Of a stretch of 8,250 bases of DNA, positions 4,431 through 8,250 are shown piece after piece. Both the position numbers and the translations under genes were made by a program. The first letter of the stretch is position 1. Every line of letters begins with the position of its first letter. The stretch comes from an uncultured Desulfarculaceae bacterium. Lineage in GTDB: Bacteria > Desulfobacterota > Desulfarculia > Desulfarculales > Desulfarculaceae. The stretch is from assembly GCA_937908275.1 (NCBI GenBank), contig CALERA010000176.1, positions 1 through 8,250 on the forward strand, written 5' to 3'. The notes under the pieces were generated by a model. That model saw only the letters and a list, made by a program, of their open reading frames with translations. It searched no databases and was not told where the DNA came from.

Positions 4431-7235
4431 ATGCTGTTCACGCCTCCGGTGTTGCTGGGCGCGATCTGCCTGTACATGGCCTTGCTGTTCGCCCTGGCCC
4501 TGTGGGTGGAGCGGCGGGCGCGGGGCGGGGTGAACCTGGGCGACTCGCCCCTGGTCTACGCCCTTTCCCTGGCCATCTACTGCACCGCCTGGACCTACTA
4601 TGGCAGCGTGGGCAAGGCCGCCAGCAACGGCCTGTTGTTCCTGGCCGTGTACCTGGGCCCCACCCTGGGGGCGATGTTGGCCTGGCCCCTGCTGCGCCGT
4701 CTGGTGCACATCAAGCAGGTCCACCACGTCACCAGCGTCTCCGACCTGATCTCCCTGCGCTTCGGCAAGTCCCAGGCCCTGGGCATCCTGGTGACCTGCA
4801 TCCTGGTGGTGGGGCTGTTGCCCTATCTCTCCCTGCAGATCAAGGCCACGGTGGCGGCCCTGAAGATCCTGGCCATGCACGACGCCTCCCCGCCGACGGC
4901 CCCCGGCCTGGCCGGCGGCTTCGCCTGGATCTACACCCACACCGGCGCGGTGATCACCGGGTTGATGATCATCTTCACCATCGTCTTCGGCATCCGCCGC
5001 CTGGACCCCACCGAGCGCCACCAGGGCATGATCATGGCCGTGGCGGCCGAGAGCCTGGTCAAGCTGCTGGCCTTCCTGGCGGTGGGGGTGCTGGTGACCT
5101 ACGGGCTCAACGACGGCTTCGGCGACCTGCTGGACCGGGCCATGCGCACCCCCCACCTGCGCAACCTGCTGGGCAACGGCGGGGCTGCCAGCGACCATTA
5201 CCTGCTCTGGCTGACCTACCTGCTGCTTTCCATGTGCGCGGTGATCTTCCTGCCCCGCCAGTTCCACGTGGCGGTGGTGGAAAACTTCGACCCGCGCCAC
5301 ATCGCCACCGCCCTCTGGCTGTTCCCCCTCTACCTGTTCCTGATCAACCTCTTCGTGCTGCCCATCGCCCTGACCGGCCTGTTGGGCGGCTATCCCTTCA
5401 ACGAGCCGGACACCTTCGTCCTGCGCATCCCCCTGCACCACGGCCAGCGCTGGCTGTCCCTGCTGGTCTTCCTGGGCGGCTTCTCGGCCGCCACCGCCAT
5501 GGTCATGGTCAGCACCATGGCCCAGTCCACCATGGTCACCAACCACCTGCTGGTCCCCCTGCTCCAGAGGGTCAAGGGCCTGGGGTTCCTGCGCCGCCAC
5601 CTGTTGCAGTGCCGCTGGCTGGTGGCCGCCATCATCATCTGGGGGGCTTATCGCTTCCAGCAGAGCGTGGGCTGGTCCTGGCACCTGGTGGACGTGGGCA
5701 TGGTCTCCTTTGCCGCGGTGGTCCAACTGGTCCCGGCCATCATCGGCGGCCTGTATTGGCCCCACGGCAACAAGGCCGGGGCCCTGCTGGGCCTGGCCGG
5801 CGGCTTCGCGGTCTGGCTCTACACCGCCCTGCTCCCGGTCCTGGCCGCCTCCCACCCCGGGCTGAACGCGCTGCTGGCCCGGGGCCCCTGGGGCCTGGAG
5901 CTGCTGCGGCCGGAACAGCTCTTCGGAGTGACGATCTTCGAGCCGCTGACCAACACCGTCTTCTGGTCCCTGCTGGCCAACCTGGCCCTGTTCGTCCTGG
6001 GCTCGCTGTTCTGGCGCCAGGGGAGCCCGGAGCGGCGGATGGTGTACGAGTTGGTCACCGCCCACCAGGCCGCCAGGGCGCTGCGCGCCAACCAGCCCGA
6101 CGAGACCCAGGTCATCCTGGAGGAGAAGCTCCAGGTCTTCGAGAGCGTGCTGCTGGAGTACCTGCCCATGGATCGCGCCCGGGGCCTGATCAACCAGTGC
6201 CTGGTGGAGATGAACCTGCTGGAGGTCTGGCGGGTGCCCATCAGCAAGATGGCCGAGCTTTACCAGCGCTTGGAAAACTACCTGGCCGGCATCATCGGGG
6301 CGGCCTCGGCCGCCTCGGCCCTGCAGCGGGTGCAGCTTTTCTCCCTGGACGAGTCGCGGGCCCTGGCCGCGGTCTACGCCCGGACGCTGACCGAGCTGCG
6401 GCTCTCGCCCCAGGAGATGAAGCGCAAGATCGACTTCTACCGCGAGAAGGAGGACCTGCTGCGCCGGGAGAGCGCCCTGCTGGTGCACAGCCAGCACGTG
6501 CTGGACGAAAAGCTGGAGTCCCTGGACCGCCTGGCCCGCTCCATCGCCCACGAGATCCGCAACCCCATCACCGCCATCGGCGGCCTGACCCAGCGCCTGC
6601 TGCGCCAGGACAAGGCCCCGGGGCGCGAGGCGGAGTATCTCAACAAGATCCTGGTCGGGGTGCAGAGCCTGGAGCGCTTGGTCAGCGAGGTGCGCAGTTA
6701 CGCCGACCTGCCCACCCCCACCCTGGCCCGGGAGGACCTGGGCTTGTTTCTGGCTGAACTGGCCGCGACCTTCCAGACCCGGGCCCAGGGCCAGGAGGTG
6801 GTCTTGGCCCGGGAGGGTCAGGTGGGGCGGGCCGGGGCGGTGGTGGCCTGGGTGGACCGCCACCTGCTGGAAAAGGCCCTGCGGGTGATCCTGGACAACG
6901 CCCTGGACGCCATGCCCCGGGGCGGCGTGCTGCACCTGCGCCTGGAGGGCGACGACCGGCAGGCGGAGATCCAGGTGACCGACACCGGACCGGGGTTCGA
7001 CCCCCGCGACATCCCCTACCTGTTCGATCCCCTGTTCAGCACCAAGGTCAACGCCGTGGGCATGAACCTGGCCATCACCAAGCGGATCGTCAGCGACCAC
7101 CTGGGCGAGATCACGGCCCGCAACGAGCCCGGGCTGGGGGCCCGCCTCACCATCACCCTGCCCCTCAAGCCGCCCCTGGTCCAGACGCCCCCCGACGGTT
7201 CGGAAGGGGACCCGGGCCAGCACTACTCCATCTAG
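4431..7235 (+). CDS. Sodium/solute symporter-sensor histidine kinase fusion (CbrA-like)
   Basis: The protein has 934 aa. Residues 1-530 are a multi-helix Na+/solute symporter (SSS/SLC5) domain, shown by the early YALSLAIYCTAWTYYGSVG (42-60) and the late signature FSAATAMVMVSTMAQSTMV (351-369). A soluble helical segment follows (about 555-660), in the position of the STAC domain found in CbrA-type kinases. A coiled linker (661-698) leads to the kinase. The H-box SIAHEIRNPITAIGG has phospho-accepting His707. The N-box is VILDNALDAMP (Asn823), the G1 box DTGPGF (851-856), and the F-box YLFDPLFSTK (863-872). The G2 box is VGMNLAI rather than GLGLAI, an atypical but probably tolerated variant. No PAS domain lies between transporter and kinase, unlike in Pseudomonas CbrA, and no receiver domain or adjacent response-regulator gene is seen. 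It presumably senses or transports a nutrient at the inner membrane and phosphorylates a regulator encoded elsewhere. The start ATG has GGGGAG upstream, overlapping the preceding stop. The substrate is unknown. Confidence 0.93.
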   Translation: MLFTPPVLLGAICLYMALLFALALWVERRARGGVNLGDSPLVYALSLAIYCTAWTYYGSVGKAASNGLLFLAVYLGPTLGAMLAWPLLRRLVHIKQVHHVTSVSDLISLRFGKSQALGILVTCILVVGLLPYLSLQIKATVAALKILAMHDASPPTAPGLAGGFAWIYTHTGAVITGLMIIFTIVFGIRRLDPTERHQGMIMAVAAESLVKLLAFLAVGVLVTYGLNDGFGDLLDRAMRTPHLRNLLGNGGAASDHYLLWLTYLLLSMCAVIFLPRQFHVAVVENFDPRHIATALWLFPLYLFLINLFVLPIALTGLLGGYPFNEPDTFVLRIPLHHGQRWLSLLVFLGGFSAATAMVMVSTMAQSTMVTNHLLVPLLQRVKGLGFLRRHLLQCRWLVAAIIIWGAYRFQQSVGWSWHLVDVGMVSFAAVVQLVPAIIGGLYWPHGNKAGALLGLAGGFAVWLYTALLPVLAASHPGLNALLARGPWGLELLRPEQLFGVTIFEPLTNTVFWSLLANLALFVLGSLFWRQGSPERRMVYELVTAHQAARALRANQPDETQVILEEKLQVFESVLLEYLPMDRARGLINQCLVEMNLLEVWRVPISKMAELYQRLENYLAGIIGAASAASALQRVQLFSLDESRALAAVYARTLTELRLSPQEMKRKIDFYREKEDLLRRESALLVHSQHVLDEKLESLDRLARSIAHEIRNPITAIGGLTQRLLRQDKAPGREAEYLNKILVGVQSLERLVSEVRSYADLPTPTLAREDLGLFLAELAATFQTRAQGQEVVLAREGQVGRAGAVVAWVDRHLLEKALRVILDNALDAMPRGGVLHLRLEGDDRQAEIQVTDTGPGFDPRDIPYLFDPLFSTKVNAVGMNLAITKRIVSDHLGEITARNEPGLGARLTITLPLKPPLVQTPPDGSEGDPGQHYSI

Positions 7236-7265
7236 GCCGGCCCGCTCCCGGCCCGGCGGCCCCAT

Positions 7266-7300
7266 AAAAAACGGCCCCTCCGGCGAACCGGAGGGGCCGT
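7266..7300 (-). terminator. Rho-independent terminator of groEL
   Basis: On the minus strand, a perfect 13-bp stem (ACGGCCCCTCCGG at 7271-7283 paired with 7288-7300, loop of four bases) is followed directly by six T (7271-7266; the first T lies at the stem base). This is a textbook intrinsic terminator about 65 bases after the groEL stop. For the plus-strand kinase operon, which ends 30 bases away, the same hairpin lacks a T-run but may still help. Confidence 0.9.
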
Positions 7301-7321
7301 CCTGCATGCTATCCCCGCCCG

Positions 7322-7345
7322 CCCTCCGCCCCCGGGGGCGGAGGG
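7322..7345. repeat. Perfect 24-bp GC palindrome downstream of groEL
   Basis: CCCTCCGCCCCC is directly followed by its exact reverse complement, GGGGGCGGAGGG. It lies 17 bases after the groEL stop and before the T-tailed terminator. In the RNA it would form a stem of about 10 bp with a four-base loop. It has no T-run, so it may protect the mRNA 3' end or act as an accessory terminator. Confidence 0.8.
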
Positions 7346-7362
7346 TCGGACCGGATGGGATC

Positions 7363-8250
<888 letters not shown>

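Noticed and set aside
4502..6757. A 751-codon plus-strand frame inside the kinase gene
   Set aside because: It is a Pro/Gly/Arg-rich out-of-frame shadow of the kinase gene, with no motifs or ribosome binding site.
4350..7307. A 985-codon open frame on the minus strand
   Set aside because: It is antisense to the symporter-kinase gene, and its product is a His/Gln/Gly/Val-rich composition typical of the reverse frame of GC-rich coding DNA, with no domain.

Overview
The window is a very GC-rich bacterial chromosome segment (roughly two thirds G+C by eye, with GCC/CTG/CGC-dominated codon use). It comes from a Gram-negative organism: there is a lipobox lipoprotein, an exported periplasmic solute-binding protein and a GroEL with a GGM-type tail. 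A member of the former Deltaproteobacteria (Desulfobacterota, Desulfarculus-like) would fit the gene mix and style. That placement is an inference from general familiarity, not from a database search. No mobile element, CRISPR array, tRNA or rRNA was seen.

Layout, left to right. (1) 1-1144, minus strand: a translationally coupled pair, an uncharacterised 136-aa beta-rich protein followed by a lipoprotein that runs off the left edge; the two overlap by 4 bases. (2) 1154-1504: a non-coding stretch with a -10 element for that pair and a long AT-centred inverted repeat at 1400-1460. (3) 1505-1942, minus: a LexA-like S24 peptidase domain that lacks the N-terminal DNA-binding domain, with a clear sigma70-type promoter. 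(4) 2149-2829, plus: a NYN (LabA/DUF88) PIN-like nuclease, divergent from the LexA-like gene. (5) A strong hairpin at 2868-2896 separates it from the convergent gene for a PstS-type periplasmic binding protein (2956-3789, minus), which has a structured leader. (6) 3790-4201: a 412-base divergent intergenic region full of GC-rich dyads. (7) 4202-7235, plus: a 74-aa two-helix membrane protein followed 4 bases later by a 934-aa Na+/solute symporter-histidine kinase, an arrangement resembling CbrX-CbrA. (8) 7266-7345: a terminator and a perfect 24-bp palindrome, then the 3' half of groEL (minus), which runs off the right edge.

The genes form short independent units rather than one pathway. The units most worth attention are the HTH-less LexA-like protein facing a NYN nuclease, the symporter-kinase with its small membrane partner but no adjacent response regulator, and the unexplained nucleic-acid structures: the inverted repeat at 1400-1460, the leader of the binding-protein gene, and two near-identical terminator hairpins. 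I did not find an unambiguous new multi-gene system. The S24/NYN divergent pair is the best candidate for one.
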